Shown one piece after another: positions 52,481 through 62,018 of a stretch of DNA of 64,000 nucleotides. The notes under the pieces were generated by a model. That model was not told the origin of the DNA and did not search any database. It worked only from the letters and a program-made list of their open reading frames with translations. The position numbers were made by a program, and so were the translations under genes. Each line of letters opens with the position of its first letter. Position 1 is the stretch's first letter. The stretch lies in the NCBI GenBank assembly GCA_045530725.1, contig JAZSCT010000038.1:40545-104544 (forward strand), written 5' to 3'. This stretch comes from SIG435 sp045530725. Lineage in GTDB: Bacteria; Bacillota; Clostridia; UMGS1810.

Positions 52481-52530
52481 TGTATGCGATACTACGAAGG
52501 CGTATGTTTGTTCAAGGTAAAATGACATAT
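52481..52530 (+). repeat. Dispersed repeat family 2, copy 2
   Basis: TGTATGCGATACTACGAAGG and the following CGTATGTTTGTTCAAGGTAA align with 52579-52629 over about 50 bases, and with 34125-34176. A shorter related piece (GCTATACACCGAGAGGTCG) lies at 52411-52429. Confidence 0.75.
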
Positions 52531-52578
52531 TGTAATCCGATAGAAAAAACTTCCCGTATTGGACAAATTAAGCCGAAG

Positions 52579-52629
52579 CCGTATGCGATACTGCGAGAGC
52601 GTAAATTTGTCCAAAGCAAAACGGAATAT
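52579..52629 (+). repeat. Dispersed repeat family 2, copy 3
   Basis: CCGTATGCGATACTGCGAGA and the following GCGTAAATTTGTCCAAAGCA match copy 2, 98 bases away. No protein is predicted. Confidence 0.75.
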
Positions 52630-52635
52630 AAAAAA

Positions 52636-52660
52636 GGAAATCTTGCAAAACAAGATTTCC
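52636..52660 (-). terminator. Terminator of the hydCBA operon
   Basis: GGAAATCTTG / CAAGATTTCC with a five-base loop, followed on the minus strand by TTTTTTAT. Confidence 0.82.
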
Positions 52661-52726
52661 TTCCTTAATTATTTTAACTATATATCCCCTCTCCGTTTTG
52701 CATTACGGGGAGTTTTTGCATCGGAT

Positions 52727-54493
52727 TTAGTCGTTGAAACCTACACGTGGGCTGTATGTTGTGTGTAAAAGTTCGTGAGCCTTGTGTGAATTTGGTTCAC
52801 CAAGATACTCATCATAAAGAGCCTTGATCTGTGGGTTATTATGAGACTGACGAAGTGTAAGTCTTTCGTCTTCACTATAAAGAGCATTTGCTCTCTTTTC
52901 CTTATATGTGTCAAGGATATCGTCATCTTCATTTGGCATAAAGCATGAACGAACGATTGGCTGTCCGCCACCTGCAATACATCCGCCAGGGCAACCCATG
53001 ATTTCGATGAAGTGATATTTAGATTTACCTTCTCTGATTTCATCCAGAAGAACCTTAGCATTCTTCATACCGTGTGCAATAGCAACGTTAACAACTGTGC
53101 CGTTGATGTCGATAGAAGCCTCTTTGATTCCGTCAAAGCCACGTGCCTGTTCAAACTTGATTGCTTCGTGTTCCTTGCCTGTAAGAACAAAATATACTGT
53201 TCTTAACGCTGCTTCCATAACACCGCCTGTTACACCGAAGATAACGCCTGCACCTGTGTAATCACCCATAAGATCCTGATCAAATTCTTCGTCAGGAAGA
53301 CGATTAAAGAGGATACCTGCTCTCTTTATCATACGAGCAAGTTCTCTTGTTGTAAGAACTGCATCTACGTCCTTGATGCCGTTTTTCTGCATCTGATCTC
53401 TTTCTTTTTCATCTTTCTTTGCAGTACATGGCATAATTGATACAACAAAGATATCCTTAGGATCAATGCCGTTCTTTTCTGCATAGTAGGATTTGATGAT
53501 AGCACCCTGCATCTGATGAGGTGATTTACATGATGAAAGGTGTGGCAAAAGATCGCCATAGTTATATTCAGCGTAGTTAATCCAACCCGGTGAACATGAT
53601 GTAATCATTGGAAGCGTTCCGCCATTTTTTATTCTACCGAGAAGTTCTGTGCCTTCTTCCATAATTGTAAGGTCAGCAGCAAAGTTTGTATCATAAACTT
53701 TGTGGAATCCAAGACGCTTAAGTGCTGCTACCATCTTGCCTGTAACTGCTGTTCCAACAGGCATACCGAATTCTTCGCCCAATGCTGCTCTTACTGCAGG
53801 AGCAGTCTGAACAACAACGTGTTTACCTGCTTTAAACGCTTCATCAACTTTTGCGATTTCGGATTTTTCCATCAATGCACCTGTAGGACATACGCTTACA
53901 CATTGTCCGCAAAGGATACATGGTGAGTTAGCCATTGAACGATTTTCTGCAGGAGCGACGATTGTTGAGAATCCTCTGTTTTCAAATCCGAGGATACCAA
54001 GGCCGTGAGCATTTTCACATCTTGCAACACAACGTCCGCAAAGGATACACTTAGATGTATCTCTTACGATTGAAGGTGTAAGTTCGTCAACTGTTACAGG
54101 AGTCTTCTCACCCTGGTAACGGCCTTCACGAGCACCTGTAATATATGCAACATTGAGAAGTTCACATTGTCCGTTTTTGTCACACTGCTGACAGTTCTGA
54201 TTGTGGTTTGAAAGCAAAAGTTCTACAGATGCACGACGTGCTTCTGAAGCCTTTGCGCTGGAAATGATGATTTCCATACCTTCGTTAACCGGATATACAC
54301 AAGAAGCAACAAGGCCTCTTGCGCCGACAACTTCTACCAAACATACACGGCATGAACCGTTTGAGCATTCGCCGTGGTTAAATGCACACAAAGAAGGAAT
54401 CTCGTAGCCGCATTTCTTTGCTGCTTCAAGAATGGTCAAGCCTTCTTCAACCTGGTAGGAGATGCCTTCAATTTTGATATTTACTTTAGCCAT
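52727..54493 (-). CDS. hydA: Catalytic subunit of the trimeric bifurcating [FeFe] hydrogenase
   Basis: 588 residues. N-terminal [2Fe-2S] domain (about 1-78), His-ligated [4Fe-4S] region (HNQNCQQCDKNGQC), two ferredoxin-type [4Fe-4S] clusters (CILCGRC, CILCGQC) and the H-cluster domain with the signatures TSCSPGW (L1), MPCTAKK (L2) and EIMGCPGGCIAGGGQP (L3). With HydB and HydC it reversibly couples H2 to NAD and ferredoxin by electron bifurcation, an anaerobic fermentative trait. Third gene of the operon, 19 bases after hydB. Confidence 0.97.
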   Translation of the reverse strand: MAKVNIKIEGISYQVEEGLTILEAAKKCGYEIPSLCAFNHGECSNGSCRVCLVEVVGARGLVASCVYPVNEGMEIIISSAKASEARRASVELLLSNHNQNCQQCDKNGQCELLNVAYITGAREGRYQGEKTPVTVDELTPSIVRDTSKCILCGRCVARCENAHGLGILGFENRGFSTIVAPAENRSMANSPCILCGQCVSVCPTGALMEKSEIAKVDEAFKAGKHVVVQTAPAVRAALGEEFGMPVGTAVTGKMVAALKRLGFHKVYDTNFAADLTIMEEGTELLGRIKNGGTLPMITSCSPGWINYAEYNYGDLLPHLSSCKSPHQMQGAIIKSYYAEKNGIDPKDIFVVSIMPCTAKKDEKERDQMQKNGIKDVDAVLTTRELARMIKRAGILFNRLPDEEFDQDLMGDYTGAGVIFGVTGGVMEAALRTVYFVLTGKEHEAIKFEQARGFDGIKEASIDINGTVVNVAIAHGMKNAKVLLDEIREGKSKYHFIEIMGCPGGCIAGGGQPIVRSCFMPNEDDDILDTYKEKRANALYSEDERLTLRQSHNNPQIKALYDEYLGEPNSHKAHELLHTTYSPRVGFND

Positions 54494-54512
54494 TATATTC
54501 TCCTCCTATTCC

Positions 54513-56393
54513 TTACTTCTGCACAATTGCTTTGAATTTACATGTAGAAATACATGCACCACACTTAACACATTTGTTTGAATCAATCTGGAATGACGCA
54601 AGTTTCTTACCCGGTGCTGTATAATCTGTACGCTGGATACATCCAACAGGACAAGCCTTGGCACAAAGTCCGCAACCAAAACAGTCATCCTGATTGATTG
54701 TATAACGGATAAGGCTCTTACATACACCTGCAGGACAAGTCTTATCTACAATATGAGCGATGTATTCATCCTTGAAGTGTGTGATAGTTGAGATAATCGG
54801 GTTCGCTGCAGTCTGTCCGAGAGCACAGAGAGAGTTTGCCTTAACTGAATTACCAAGTTCTTCAAGTTCTTCAAGATCCTGCATTGTACCCTGTCCCTTT
54901 GTGATACGGGTAAGGATTTCAAGCATTCTCTTTGTACCGATACGACATGGTGAACATTTACCGCAGGATTCGTCACAGATAAATTCCATATAGAACTTAG
55001 CAACGTCAACCATACAGTTGTCTTCGTCCATTACGATAGCACCGCCTGAACCCATCATTGAACCCTTTGCAACAAGGTTGTCAAAGTCGATTGGTTCGTC
55101 AAGGCTTTCTGCTGTGAGACATCCGCCTGAAGGACCACCTGTCTGAATAGCCTTAAATTTCTTTCCGTCAGGGATACCGCCACCGATATCATAGATAAGT
55201 TCACGGAGAGTTGTACCCATTGGGATTTCTACAAGACCTACGTTGTTTACTTTACCGCCGAGAGCAAATACCTTTGTTCCCTTTGAGCCTTCTGTTCCGC
55301 ACTCTGCAAATTTTGCAGCGCCTTCACGAAGAATGTATGGTACACAAGCAAGTGTTTCAACGTTGTTAACGATTGTTGGTTTGCCCCAGAGACCCTTAAC
55401 TGCAGGGAATGGAGGACGAGGACGTGGCATACCACGTTTACCTTCGATAGAGTTAAGAAGTGCTGTTTCTTCACCACAAACGAAAGCACCGGCACCAAGT
55501 CTGATGTATGCATGGAAACTGAATCCTGTACCCATGATGTTGTCACCCAGGATACCCATTTCTGTCATCTGATCGATTGCTTTCTGCAATCTGTTTACAG
55601 CGATAGGATATTCAGCACGTACATAGAAGTAACCTTCTGTTGCACCGATTGCATAACCTGCAATCATCATACCTTCCAATACTGCGAAAGGATTACCTTC
55701 AAGTATTGAACGGTCCATAAATGCACCCGGGTCACCTTCGTCACCGTTACATACTACATATTTCTGATCAGCCTGGTTTGCATATGCAAATGACCATTTA
55801 CGTCCTGATGGGAAGCCTGCACCACCACGGCCACGAAGTCCTGATGCAAGGACTTCATCAATTACTTCCTTAGGATCCATGCTAAGAGCACGTTTGAGTC
55901 CTTTGAATGCACCTTCACCCATTGCTTCGTTGATGTCTTCAGGATTGATAACACCACAGCCGTGAAGAGCAATTCTCTTCTGTTTCTTGTAGAAGTTAAT
56001 ATCTTCCTGCTTTACAACCTTTTCATTTGTGTTAGGTTCTACATAAAGAAGTCTTTCTACAATTTCGCCGTTTTTGATATCCTTTTCGAAGATTTCTTCT
56101 ACATCTTCAACCTTTACAAGACGATAGAGAGTATCTTCAGGGAAAATCTTAACGAAAGGTCCCTGTGAACAGAAACCGAAACATCCTACGATATTTACTG
56201 AAACCTTGTCGCCCATATTATTGGCTGCAATAAGTTTTTCGAATTTTGCCTTAATATCCAATGAATTAGAGGAAATACAACCTGTACCACCGCAAAGAAG
56301 AATCGATCTCTTTCCGTTGGAACCTTCAATCTTCTGATTCAATGCTTCTGTACAACTACATATCTTAGCATCCAATTCTGCAAATGTTTTCAT
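54513..56393 (-). CDS. hydB: HydB, NuoF-like flavoprotein subunit of the hydrogenase
   Basis: 626 residues. N-terminal thioredoxin-like [2Fe-2S] domain (about 30-120), NuoF core with GRGGAGFPSGRKW and the FMN/NADH region (about 190-460), SLBB domain, the [4Fe-4S] segment ESCGKCSPCRIG, and two C-terminal ferredoxin clusters (CFGCGLCAKACP, CVKCGACISTC). It holds the flavin at the bifurcation site and oxidises or reduces NAD. Its ATG overlaps the hydC stop by one base (TAATG). Confidence 0.96.
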   Translation of the reverse strand: MKTFAELDAKICSCTEALNQKIEGSNGKRSILLCGGTGCISSNSLDIKAKFEKLIAANNMGDKVSVNIVGCFGFCSQGPFVKIFPEDTLYRLVKVEDVEEIFEKDIKNGEIVERLLYVEPNTNEKVVKQEDINFYKKQKRIALHGCGVINPEDINEAMGEGAFKGLKRALSMDPKEVIDEVLASGLRGRGGAGFPSGRKWSFAYANQADQKYVVCNGDEGDPGAFMDRSILEGNPFAVLEGMMIAGYAIGATEGYFYVRAEYPIAVNRLQKAIDQMTEMGILGDNIMGTGFSFHAYIRLGAGAFVCGEETALLNSIEGKRGMPRPRPPFPAVKGLWGKPTIVNNVETLACVPYILREGAAKFAECGTEGSKGTKVFALGGKVNNVGLVEIPMGTTLRELIYDIGGGIPDGKKFKAIQTGGPSGGCLTAESLDEPIDFDNLVAKGSMMGSGGAIVMDEDNCMVDVAKFYMEFICDESCGKCSPCRIGTKRMLEILTRITKGQGTMQDLEELEELGNSVKANSLCALGQTAANPIISTITHFKDEYIAHIVDKTCPAGVCKSLIRYTINQDDCFGCGLCAKACPVGCIQRTDYTAPGKKLASFQIDSNKCVKCGACISTCKFKAIVQK

Positions 56394-56881
56394 TAGTTTG
56401 CACCTCCCATATTACGGTATTCTTCTACAATGCCGGGTACATCACTTACAGAAAGTTTAGGATAAACTTTGCCATTGATTGTAACTGCAGGTGCGATACC
56501 GCATGCACCGATACATCTCAATGCATCGATTGTAAACATTCCGTCATCTGTTGTCTGTCCGGGTTCAATGTTCAAAAGTTCGCAGAACTTATCCATAACA
56601 AGTTGTGCGCCCTTAACGTAACATGCTGTACCCATACAACATCCGATAACGTACTTACCCTTTGGTTCGAGAGAAAAGAAGGAATAGAAAGTAACAACAC
56701 CATAGATTTCTGCTACTGAAATTCCTGTTCTGTCTGAAACAATTTGCTGAACATCCAATGGAATATAACCGTATTCGTTCTGGATGTCGCTCAAGATCAT
56801 CATAAGTGGAGTCTTCTGACCTATATGTCTGTCAATGATTTCATTGATCTTCTTAACTCCTGCTTCGCTAATATGAGCCAT
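56393..56881 (-). CDS. hydC: HydC, NuoE-like [2Fe-2S] subunit of the hydrogenase
   Basis: 162 residues. The thioredoxin-like NuoE fold has four cluster cysteines: GCCMGTACYVKGA and LRCIGACGIAP. It shuttles electrons between HydB clusters. First gene of hydC-hydB-hydA, with AAGGAGGG before the ATG. The leader carries a small hairpin GAGACG-caagac-CGTCTC (56905-56922) without a U tract. Candidate promoter elements (TATTAT/TATAGA) lie near 56950-56970, but I could not choose between them, and no clear Rex site is seen. Confidence 0.95.
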   Translation of the reverse strand: MAHISEAGVKKINEIIDRHIGQKTPLMMILSDIQNEYGYIPLDVQQIVSDRTGISVAEIYGVVTFYSFFSLEPKGKYVIGCCMGTACYVKGAQLVMDKFCELLNIEPGQTTDDGMFTIDALRCIGACGIAPAVTINGKVYPKLSVSDVPGIVEEYRNMGGAN

Positions 56882-57070
56882 TTATAACCCTCCTTAAAAT
56901 TATTGAGACGGTCTTGCGTCTCATAAAATACCAAAATGATATATTTTATCTATAATATAATATCACAGTTTTTTCAAAAAGCCAATAGATATTGTCAAAA
57001 AAAAGACATTTTTTTAGTTTCCGACTTGATTTTGCCCGAAAAACAAATTATTTTTGGTCTATTTTGTAAT

Positions 57071-57115
57071 AAAAAACCGAAAATCCATAGATAATTTACA
57101 GATTTTCGGTTTTTT
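57071..57115 (-). terminator. Terminator of the LRR/transglutaminase operon
   Basis: AAAAAACCGAAAATC / GATTTTCGGTTTTTT, a 15-bp stem with an AT-rich 15-base loop, right after the stop at 57121. Confidence 0.88.
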
Positions 57116-57120
57116 GAAGG

Positions 57121-58809
57121 TTATTTCGTATAACCCTTTGAGGTGTTTATCACTATACACTTATTTGCATCATCCCAGAGGATTTCGAAATCAATAATCT
57201 GTCCAAGATCACGAAGCATAATGTAATTGTTTCCATCTACTCGTTTTGTTCTTAAGACTATTTCTTTTCCGTCACAATAAACAGGACTTGGACAGGCAGA
57301 ATAGGAAAGTTTCATTTCGCCATCCGCTTTTTTCAATTCTGAGCCTACCGAAGCATATGCTTTATTTGTGGATATTTCTACTGAGTTTAACTGACTGTTC
57401 CACTCAACATTAAACTGCTTTTTGCTACCGTTTACAAATGTAGCCACATCTCTCAGTTTAAAGTAGTTATTTCCCCAGAAATTATAGCACTCCACATTGT
57501 ATTCAGTACCGTCGCTTATAATTTTTGCTTCGGAAGGATAGATTTTTGTTCCCTCATCATAGCCAAGTTTATTATAATCAGGATTATTTCGTGCCTCATT
57601 ATACTCTTCTGACCAGCCCAGAGAAATTTCATATTCGTATCTTACACCCTTGTATTCTGCCACAAGGTTCTGATCTTTTGATGCCACGAGTTTTGAAGGA
57701 TTAAGGGTCCATTTTAAGCCTTTTGTCCATCCGAAGTCCAGTTTTTCGGACGGATAAAATGACATTCCGTATTCCTGAATGTTTGCAACACCGTTTCTGA
57801 ATCCTGTAAATGTCTGCTTATCGGTTGTTGCCACATACTTCATATTTTCTTCATTAAGTGTCCATCTTCTGTACGGAGTATAATAAAGTTCAACTCCGTC
57901 ATAGAGGGTTTCTATACTTACACCCGGCTCTGTAAGAACACGAAAGAAAATATGCTCCTCTCCGTTATCAAAAGTCTGGTCCCCTACAAAATGTGTGTAG
58001 TATTTATCAAACTTAATAGGGCCGACATTGTGGCTTATGTGTGTTTCCTTTTCCCCTTCTTCCACTTTTTCCTTTGCAATATTTCTTCCGTCTGCATAAT
58101 TGTATTTCCTGTTGTTATCCTTACACCATTGTTCAGCATAACTTCCCTTGTAAACATAGATTTGTCCATATGGCATAATATTGTAACCGATATACTTTAC
58201 TGTGGATGGAATTACAAGAGTTCCCTTATACTGATTAAATGCCATATTTCCGATATATTCAAGTCCTTCGTTAAGTTCAATATATTCAATGGCACATCTT
58301 CTGCCAAATGCGGAATCTCCGATATATTTAAGTGTCGGCGGAGCGATAAATGTGCCAAGATGGGTTGTATAAAAGGCATATTCTTCTATCTTTACCACTT
58401 TGGTTTTTGAAAGATCTACCCTTTTTACTCTCGTATCACGAAATGCAGACTCACCTATATATCTGAGTTCAGTAAGCGTTTCAAACCCTATGTTGTCTTC
58501 TGTGATATCAGCACGGTTGGTAAAGGCAAAGTTGCCGATTATTTCTATGTCTCTGGGCAGTTGAAGCGGCTTATTATCAAGAATATTTTTCGGTCCAAGA
58601 CCTGTTTCCCATTCTATGGCTTTTGTACCTTCAGGCCACATATATCCATTCTGGTTGATTGAATCCACTATGTATGGTTTGTAATCATCGGGCCCGAAAT
58701 CCTCCCTCATATAATCCTCATCGGTAAAAGGAAGGCTTGATGCAGAAAGCACAGGCACAAAAGTCATAACCAAAGACAAAACCATTATCAAAGCAATAAT
58801 TCTTTTCAC
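57121..58809 (-). CDS. Secreted BspA-like leucine-rich-repeat protein with stalk-type C-terminal domains
   Basis: 562 residues. Signal peptide (1-22); a DEDYMREDFGPDDYKPYIVD segment; LRR_5 repeats (about 80-230; units such as LRYIGESAF, LKYIGDSAF, LEYIGNMAF); a linker domain (about 255-400); and a C-terminal pair of stalk-like motifs, GNNYFKLRDVATFVNG and GNNYIMLRDLGQIIDF (about 440-560). BspA-like LRR proteins often mediate adhesion; the substrate is unknown. It shares the whole architecture with the gene at 60206-61837 and lies 19 bases after the transglutaminase gene. Confidence 0.88.
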   Translation of the reverse strand: MKRIIALIMVLSLVMTFVPVLSASSLPFTDEDYMREDFGPDDYKPYIVDSINQNGYMWPEGTKAIEWETGLGPKNILDNKPLQLPRDIEIIGNFAFTNRADITEDNIGFETLTELRYIGESAFRDTRVKRVDLSKTKVVKIEEYAFYTTHLGTFIAPPTLKYIGDSAFGRRCAIEYIELNEGLEYIGNMAFNQYKGTLVIPSTVKYIGYNIMPYGQIYVYKGSYAEQWCKDNNRKYNYADGRNIAKEKVEEGEKETHISHNVGPIKFDKYYTHFVGDQTFDNGEEHIFFRVLTEPGVSIETLYDGVELYYTPYRRWTLNEENMKYVATTDKQTFTGFRNGVANIQEYGMSFYPSEKLDFGWTKGLKWTLNPSKLVASKDQNLVAEYKGVRYEYEISLGWSEEYNEARNNPDYNKLGYDEGTKIYPSEAKIISDGTEYNVECYNFWGNNYFKLRDVATFVNGSKKQFNVEWNSQLNSVEISTNKAYASVGSELKKADGEMKLSYSACPSPVYCDGKEIVLRTKRVDGNNYIMLRDLGQIIDFEILWDDANKCIVINTSKGYTK

Positions 58810-58828
58810 TTTGTATCATCCTTTCTGA

Positions 58829-60187
58829 TTATTTCTCCACAGACATAAATCTGTGGTCAGATGCAGCAAATTCATCAGACATATCAAAATGCAGATAATT
58901 TCTCATACCCTTATAATTCATTTTTCCGTCTTTATATTCATTGCCTGTATCCCATGTAGAATCCACGGTTACCCATCTGTCATCAATATATGCCTGAACC
59001 CATGCGTGATTTTCTTCCTTAGCATCTATTATCTCCTGAGTCCATTGTTTCGTACCATATCCAAGGCCGAGAGCAAATCCTCTTACCTTTCTGCATGGGA
59101 TACCCTGTGCACAGATAAAAGATGCAAGAAGATTTGTGTATCCGCCGCAGACAGTTCGTCTTGCCTCGAACACCTCTTTGTCCGAATAATATAATTTATC
59201 ACTTTTTTGGTTGTAGTAGTCATAGTCATAGTAGATATTTTCGCACATCCATTCATGAAGTGCCTTTATCTTCTGATATGGGTCATCTATTCCTGCACAT
59301 ATCTTATCGGATTCTTCTTTTATCTTATCATCAATTTCAAAATTAAGAAATGCAACAGGTGTTGTCCACTTTGAAGAAAAAGCAAGATTTTCATCATATA
59401 CAAGTGATTTCTTAAAGAAATATCCCTCTTCATCTTTGTCTATGACGATAGTCTTATTTATATATGATCTGTAACTTTTGTCCCCCGGTACATTGTGATA
59501 CATCATTATAGGTGTGGGGCCTTTGATACTCAGTTTATCAAGATTCATAATAAGATTTATTCTGCCATCGCCACCTGCATTCTGTATCTTCTCGGTTCCG
59601 TTTATCTCGATGAGTATGCTGTTGAGTTTTTTGTCATAGAAATTACCCGATATAACAAGATCGTTTCTGTCTATTATAAATTCAAATCCTTCAAAGTTAC
59701 TTTTGGATGTTGAAAATCTGTGTCTGTCGTATTCTTTGGGAAGTATCGTATCCTTTCTTGGATAAGGTGTGGTGATAATAACTGTTCTGGTATCTGCATC
59801 CCAGGATACATCCGCATAAAAAGCCTCTGCAATCACTCTTACCGGAACAAGAGTTCTCCCTTCGATGATTACAGGTGGTGAATCAAGAGTTGCTTTTTTG
59901 TAATTGATACTGGCAGACTCTCTCCCAACCGCCATGGAAATATTTACGCTGCCAAGATATGCATATATCCTTTTGGTATCCGCCCACCAGTCTATATTGG
60001 CTCCGAAGTATTCAAATATTGCACGGAGCGGCACCATTGTACGTCCATTTATAATGGCAGGAGCAACATCCATCTCAAGTTCTTCCCCGTCGATTACTAC
60101 CTTGATATCATCATTGGCAAAGGCAACAGATGACATACAAGAAAGAACCATAACTATACATATTATAAGTGAAATTATTCTTCTCAT
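58829..60187 (-). CDS. Secreted transglutaminase-like protein with stalk domain
   Basis: 452 residues. Signal peptide (1-24); copper-amine-oxidase-like stalk domain (about 27-140; GRTMVPLRAIFEYFGA, EGRTLVPVRVIAEAFY); a beta-rich region; and a transglutaminase-like fold (about 320-430). The triad is visible: Cys in RRTVCGGYTN, His in NHAWVQAYI and Asp in TVDSTWD. Such domains act as cysteine proteases or crosslinking enzymes on the cell surface. It is the middle gene of three, between two LRR proteins that may be partners or substrates. Confidence 0.9.
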   Translation of the reverse strand: MRRIISLIICIVMVLSCMSSVAFANDDIKVVIDGEELEMDVAPAIINGRTMVPLRAIFEYFGANIDWWADTKRIYAYLGSVNISMAVGRESASINYKKATLDSPPVIIEGRTLVPVRVIAEAFYADVSWDADTRTVIITTPYPRKDTILPKEYDRHRFSTSKSNFEGFEFIIDRNDLVISGNFYDKKLNSILIEINGTEKIQNAGGDGRINLIMNLDKLSIKGPTPIMMYHNVPGDKSYRSYINKTIVIDKDEEGYFFKKSLVYDENLAFSSKWTTPVAFLNFEIDDKIKEESDKICAGIDDPYQKIKALHEWMCENIYYDYDYYNQKSDKLYYSDKEVFEARRTVCGGYTNLLASFICAQGIPCRKVRGFALGLGYGTKQWTQEIIDAKEENHAWVQAYIDDRWVTVDSTWDTGNEYKDGKMNYKGMRNYLHFDMSDEFAASDHRFMSVEK

Positions 60188-60205
60188 TTTTATTCCCCCA
60201 AAAGT

Positions 60206-61837
60206 TTATCCTATGTATGAAGATGATGTATCAATGATGATGCATTTATCCTCATCTGACCAGTTTACACCAAAATCAAGAAGTTTTCCGATATCACGAA
60301 GTTTGATGTAGTTATTTCCTGCAATGTTGTACATTTCAAGAAATACTTCATACCCGTCACAAAAAACTGCCATTGGATTATTGTATTCCGCTCTCTTTTT
60401 CTGACCGTCTCCCGAAACCACTTCACCGCCTACAGGAGTATATGGAGAATTGGTACCGATTTCCACCGCCTGAGCCTTCTCATTCCACAAAACCTGAAAC
60501 TGTTTCGGAGAACCGTTTATCATACAGGCAACATCTCTCAGTTTGAAGAAATTATTGCCGAAGATATTATATGCCTCACAACTGAATTCTTTGTTATCAG
60601 AAATAATCTTTGCCGTAGATGATACATACATTTCCCCACTATGTCTTGATCTGGAATCCCCTGTTGTCTTGTATTCAAGATACTGCTTTTCACGGGCATT
60701 CTCTATATTGTAATAGTATATCTTTCCGTCAAATTTCGCTGCGATATAAAAACTTCTGCTTGCTGCAATTTCCCATTTGAGGCCTTTTTTCCATCCATCA
60801 TTCATTCTGACTGTAGGATATGGGTTTATACCATCATCCGAAAGGACTTTCGGCCGTCCGTAATAATCTGTATATCCTTTATCGGTTAATGCTACATAGG
60901 GAGAACTGATATCCCAGTCTGCCGGTAATTTGTAAAGTTCCACATTGTCATAAATTGTTTCTATAGAACCGTCTATGGCAAGATGCACAGTTATCACAGG
61001 AAGTCTATTGTCCCTTGTCACCTGTCGTTCTCTGAAAGAATGGGAAAAATACTTGGTGAATTTTAACGGACCGATAATTTTTCTCACATCATTTTCATCA
61101 ATGGGTTTTTTCTCTGTATGATATATATATTTAAGGCCGTTGTTTTTGCACCATTCTTCTGCATAACTTCCCTTGGCAACATCGAAGGTTGCCCTTAGGG
61201 GGAATGCTCCCTGACCAATGTATTTAACTGTAGATGGAATGGTGATAGTATTAAGACTTACACTTGAAAATGCCTCTGCACCGATGTATTCAAGTCCCTC
61301 ATTAAGTTTGAGAACTCCAAGTGAACAATGTGGTGCAACAAAGTCGTCTATTCGCTTAAGAGTGGGCGGTGCTATAAAGCCTGTTACCGTACTGCTTTCA
61401 AAGGCCTGCGCCCCTATTCTCACCACCTGGGTTTTTGACAAATCCACTCTGTGAAGAGAAGTATCACAAAAGGCATATTTGCCGATATATTTAAGTTTTG
61501 TCAGCCTGGAAAAATCAATCATTTCGTCAGTTATCGGCCGTCCCATAAATGCCGCATGACCTAAAATCTCAATGTCATCGGGAACATAAATAGGTGAATT
61601 TCTGTTCACCGGTTTTCCCATATATGATGTCTCGCTTGAAATAATCTTCGTGCCTTCAGGCCAGCGAATCCCTGTATTGTCAATGGAATCAGTAACATAC
61701 GCCTCATAATCCTTTATCCCGAAATCATCCCTAAGATAATCTTCATCTGTAAAGGGATTTTGGAATCCGGCAAAGCATTGAAAACTTATTACAATCATCA
61801 TAAGTACAATCACACATAAAATCTTTTTCATTTCCAT
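60206..61837 (-). CDS. Secreted BspA-like leucine-rich-repeat protein (paralogue)
   Basis: 543 residues with the same plan as 57121-58809. Signal peptide (1-23), FTDEDYLRDDFGIKDYEAYV, LRR_5 repeats (about 80-225; LKYIGKYAF, LEYIGAEAF, VKYIGQGAF), linker domain, then GNNFFKLRDVACMING and GNNYIKLRDIGKLLDF. The two proteins are diverged copies rather than a recent duplication. First gene of the operon, with an extended -10 upstream at 61923-61928. Confidence 0.88.
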   Translation of the reverse strand: MEMKKILCVIVLMMIVISFQCFAGFQNPFTDEDYLRDDFGIKDYEAYVTDSIDNTGIRWPEGTKIISSETSYMGKPVNRNSPIYVPDDIEILGHAAFMGRPITDEMIDFSRLTKLKYIGKYAFCDTSLHRVDLSKTQVVRIGAQAFESSTVTGFIAPPTLKRIDDFVAPHCSLGVLKLNEGLEYIGAEAFSSVSLNTITIPSTVKYIGQGAFPLRATFDVAKGSYAEEWCKNNGLKYIYHTEKKPIDENDVRKIIGPLKFTKYFSHSFRERQVTRDNRLPVITVHLAIDGSIETIYDNVELYKLPADWDISSPYVALTDKGYTDYYGRPKVLSDDGINPYPTVRMNDGWKKGLKWEIAASRSFYIAAKFDGKIYYYNIENAREKQYLEYKTTGDSRSRHSGEMYVSSTAKIISDNKEFSCEAYNIFGNNFFKLRDVACMINGSPKQFQVLWNEKAQAVEIGTNSPYTPVGGEVVSGDGQKKRAEYNNPMAVFCDGYEVFLEMYNIAGNNYIKLRDIGKLLDFGVNWSDEDKCIIIDTSSSYIG

Positions 61838-61922
61838 CCCCCAAAAATAAAATAAGTTTTATACTTTTTGAACCTGTATTTACAGTCCTTTTTCATATTC
61901 AGATAACAAAACGCTTTTATAT

Positions 61923-61930
61923 ATTATATC
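61923..61930 (-). promoter_or_regulatory. Extended -10 promoter of the LRR operon
   Basis: Minus strand TGATATAAT (TATAAT at 61928-61923). No good -35 is seen at 17 bases. Confidence 0.5.
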
Positions 61931-61975
61931 ACAACATTTTAAAAAAAGATAGTATGAGTTCCCGAAAAATCGCGC

Positions 61976-62010
61976 AAAAAAAGAAACGTGATTTCTTAAA
62001 ACCCGTTTCT
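61976..62010 (-). terminator. Terminator after the AEC permease fragment
   Basis: On the minus strand AGAAACG and CGTTTCT flank a 15-base loop, followed by TTTTTTT. Confidence 0.75.
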
Positions 62011-62018
62011 CTCATTTG

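Noticed and set aside
52480..52768. Two open frames of 62 and 69 codons between xylanase and hydA
   Set aside because: They run through the two repeat units and the hydA terminator; the translation is low complexity.
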